This document shows, one piece after another, positions 6,251-7,947 of a stretch of DNA of 7,947 bases. The notes under the pieces were generated by a model. The model saw nothing but the letters and a program-made list of their open reading frames with translations, ran no database searches and was not told the DNA's origin. Every line of letters begins with the position of its first letter. Positions within the stretch are counted from its first letter, which is position 1. The stretch spans positions 1 to 7,947 of the forward strand of contig JAUVEG010000049.1 in NCBI GenBank assembly GCA_030594925.1. The letters are read 5' to 3'. Position numbers and translations under genes: made by a program. The DNA comes from Gammaproteobacteria bacterium. Lineage in GTDB: Bacteria > Pseudomonadota > Gammaproteobacteria > Chromatiales > Chromatiaceae.

Positions 6251-6288
6251 TTTTAGCACATCCATTTGATTTGGACTTTTGCCCCACC

Positions 6289-6792
6289 ATGACTCGCACG
6301 CTGGTACTCGGCATTGGTAATACCCTGCTTTCTGACGAAGGCGTCGGTATTCATGTGATCGATTACCTGCAGCGACAACATCCGCCCCTCGCAGGGGTCA
6401 CCTATCTGGATGGCGGCACCCTGAGTTTCACCCTTGCAGGCGAGATCGAAGATGCCGATAACCTCATCGTGGTGGATGCCGCTCAGCTGGGGGCTCAGCC
6501 TGGTGCGGTGCAATGCATGACAGGCGCCGGCATGGATCACTTCCTCGGCGTCGCCAAACGCAGCGTACACGAAGTCGGGCTGCTGGATCTGCTGGATATC
6601 GCCAGGCTCACCGAGACCCTGCCTGAAAACCGTGCCCTGGTCGGTATCCAACCGGATCTCATCGACTGGGGTGAGCAGCCCACTGCAGCGGTATCCTCCG
6701 CAATCCCTATTGCAGCAAATCATATCTGCGACCTCATTGCAGCCTGGCATCAGCCTGATAACCAGGACCAGCAATCTCCGGAGGCGGCATGA
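6289..6792 (+). CDS. hynD: [NiFe]-hydrogenase maturation endopeptidase (HyaD/HybD/HupD family)
   Basis: This 167-residue protease removes the C-terminal extension of the hydrogenase large subunit after Ni-Fe centre insertion, acting in the cytoplasm. It opens with the family motif LVLGIGNTLLSDEGVG (5-20). The three nickel-sensing/metal-binding residues match E. coli HybD Glu16, Asp62 and His93: E17 (SDEG), D63 (VVDAA) and H94 (VHEVGLLD). The ATG at 6289 is chosen because it places the beta-strand motif at residue 4; a TTG at 6271 would add six unlikely residues. No good Shine-Dalgarno precedes it. The stop overlaps the next start (ATGA). The symbol is inferred from the hyn-type small subunit downstream; hupD or hyaD would be equivalent by family. 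Confidence 0.92.
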   Translation: MTRTLVLGIGNTLLSDEGVGIHVIDYLQRQHPPLAGVTYLDGGTLSFTLAGEIEDADNLIVVDAAQLGAQPGAVQCMTGAGMDHFLGVAKRSVHEVGLLDLLDIARLTETLPENRALVGIQPDLIDWGEQPTAAVSSAIPIAANHICDLIAAWHQPDNQDQQSPEAA

Positions 6793-7193
6793 ATTCCATG
6801 GATAGCAGCCTGAAAGTAGAGATTGGCAGCTATAACAGCGGCAATATTCCACCTCTGCTGCATGAAATTCGTCACGCCTTGCGCAACCTGCTGGATAACG
6901 GCGAAACCACCACCATCGACCTGCGTAGCCTGCCCATGGCGCCGGGTGAACAGCAGCAGCTGCTGGATATTCTGGGAAAGGGAGAGGTCAGCGCCCGCCT
7001 GGATGCGCTGGGTGCGAGCGAAATCACTGAATCGGGCTACGCCGGCGTGTGGCTGATCATCCACTATAATAATAACGGGGAAGTGATGGGGGAATTTATC
7101 GAAATCACCCGTATACCGGCCATATTGAAAGCACAGACCGCTGATATGGAAGAGTCGCTGGCGGCTTTGCAAGTTAAGCTGGAGGAGATCTGA
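6789..7193 (+). CDS. HupH/HyaF C-terminal-domain hydrogenase accessory protein
   Basis: This 134-residue protein matches the HupH/HyaF C-terminal domain, an accessory family of uptake [NiFe] hydrogenases implicated in small-subunit and Fe-S maturation. Telling features are the IPPLLHEIRHALRNLL helix (20-35), TIDLRSLPMAPGEQQQLLDI (about 42-61), GKGEVSARLDALG (63-75), and the strand pair GYAGVWLIIHYNNNGEV with EFIEITRIPAIL (about 83-113). Full-length HupH proteins are about twice this size; here only one domain copy is present. Translation is coupled to the protease gene (ATGA), with GGAGG at 6780-6784. A second ATG at 6798 is possible. The gene ends four bases before the small-subunit start, supporting a role in small-subunit assembly. 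Confidence 0.85.
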   Translation: MNSMDSSLKVEIGSYNSGNIPPLLHEIRHALRNLLDNGETTTIDLRSLPMAPGEQQQLLDILGKGEVSARLDALGASEITESGYAGVWLIIHYNNNGEVMGEFIEITRIPAILKAQTADMEESLAALQVKLEEI

Positions 7194-7197
7194 CACT

Positions 7198-7947
7198 ATG
7201 AATAACGACAAATCCCTGGGCCAGGCGTTAAGAGAGCAAGGCGTTAGCCGGCGCGGTTTCCTGAAGTTTTGCGCCGCCACGGCATCATTGATGGCGCTGC
7301 CGCCGTCGATGGTTCCCGCCATCGCCAAAGCGCTGGAGAGCGCCAGGCGTCCATCGGTCATCTGGCTCTCCTTCCAGGAGTGCACCGGCTGCACCGAATC
7401 ACTGACCCGCTCCCATGCTCCCACACTGGAAGGACTGATCTTCGACAACATCTCGCTGGATTATCACCACACCCTGCAGGCGGCCTCCGGAGAGGCGGCG
7501 GAAGCCGCCAGGGAGGCGGCCATGGAGGAGAACAAAGGCAAATACCTGCTGGTTGTTGATGGCTCCATTCCCTTGGGCAATCCCGGCTACTCCACCATCG
7601 CCGGCATCAGCAACCTGGAGATGCTCAAGGAGGTGGCGGAACACGCGGCAGCCATCATTGCTGTAGGCACCTGCGCCGCATACGGCGGCCTGCCCCATGC
7701 CAATCCCAACCCGACCGGTGCTGTCTCAGTAGAAGAGATTATCAAAGACAAGCCGATTGTGAATGTGCCGGGTTGCCCGCCAATTCCGGTCGTTATCACC
7801 GGGGTGCTGGCGCATTTTCTCACCTTTGGCAAGCTGCCGGAACTGGATCACCTGCGTCGGCCACTGGCATTTTACGGCAACAACATCCATGACCGCTGCT
7901 ATCGCAGACCATTTTATGACAAGGGTCTGTTCGCCAACACATTTGAC
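7198..7947 (+). CDS. hynS: [NiFe]-hydrogenase small subunit precursor, Tat-exported; 3' end outside window
   Basis: This is the electron-transfer subunit of a group 1 membrane-associated uptake hydrogenase; 250 residues are visible and the frame is open at the right edge. A Tat signal with twin arginines (SRRGFLKF, R18-R19) and a hydrophobic stretch ends near residue 43-45. Proximal [4Fe-4S] ligands are C62 and C65 (ECTGCTES), C159 (GTCAAYGG) and C193 (PGCPP). The first distal-cluster ligands are H231 and C234 (IHDRCYRRP). The two extra proximal cysteines of O2-tolerant enzymes are glycines here (G64, G164), so a standard O2-sensitive cluster is expected. GGAGGAG (7181-7187) precedes the ATG. 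The medial cluster, any C-terminal anchor and the large subunit lie outside. The symbol hynS is chosen over hyaA/hupS because of the nearby isp-like genes and the cluster type. Confidence 0.95.
   Translation, partial: MNNDKSLGQALREQGVSRRGFLKFCAATASLMALPPSMVPAIAKALESARRPSVIWLSFQECTGCTESLTRSHAPTLEGLIFDNISLDYHHTLQAASGEAAEAAREAAMEENKGKYLLVVDGSIPLGNPGYSTIAGISNLEMLKEVAEHAAAIIAVGTCAAYGGLPHANPNPTGAVSVEEIIKDKPIVNVPGCPPIPVVITGVLAHFLTFGKLPELDHLRRPLAFYGNNIHDRCYRRPFYDKGLFANTFD

Noticed and set aside
6271..6291. TTG at 6271 as the start of the maturation protease
   Set aside because: It adds MDFCPT before the conserved N-terminal strand; the ATG at 6289 gives the usual family N-terminus.
6253..6852. A 199-codon minus-strand frame opposite the maturation protease
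   Set aside because: The + strand protein has all three metal-binding residues of the HyaD/HybD family; the antisense product has nothing recognisable.

Overview
The window reads as one gene-dense strand of a Gram-negative, probably gammaproteobacterial, chemolithotroph. I infer this from the gene content (a periplasmic formate dehydrogenase, a Tat-exported [NiFe] hydrogenase, and an NarI-like/HdrD-like pair resembling the Isp1-Isp2 proteins of purple sulfur bacteria), the moderately high GC and the Shine-Dalgarno use. The species cannot be named from sequence alone. All supported protein genes lie on the + strand.

Region 1 (1-3523) is a formate dehydrogenase operon: the C-terminal half of the molybdopterin/tungstopterin catalytic subunit FdhA (cut by the left edge), the four-cluster ferredoxin subunit FdhB, and the di-haem cytochrome b subunit FdhC. 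A 334-bp gap between fdhB and fdhC holds a ~140-bp inverted-repeat element, a G-rich stem and a perfect 10-bp hairpin just before fdhC.

Region 2 (3520-6087) starts with an ATGA overlap out of fdhC. It holds an Isp1-like NarI-family cytochrome b, an Isp2/HdrD-like iron-sulfur protein with a CCG domain, and an unrecognised ~152-residue protein with five cysteines. A 62-bp hairpin repeat lies between isp1 and isp2.

Region 3 (6088-7947) follows a 200-bp spacer with short repeats and a possible promoter. It holds a [NiFe]-hydrogenase maturation endopeptidase, a stand-alone HupH/HyaF C-terminal-type protein, and the start of the hydrogenase small subunit, which runs off the right edge.

The genes suggest a combined formate/H2 electron-transfer locus. 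Two enzymes that would act on the periplasmic side (FDH and hydrogenase) flank a membrane cytochrome plus cytoplasmic HdrD-like module. That module could pass electrons to the quinone pool or to a cytoplasmic disulfide/sulfur acceptor. In described hyn loci isp1-isp2 sit between the hydrogenase small- and large-subunit genes. Here they are coupled to fdhC and lie upstream of the small subunit, which is the most distinctive feature of the window.
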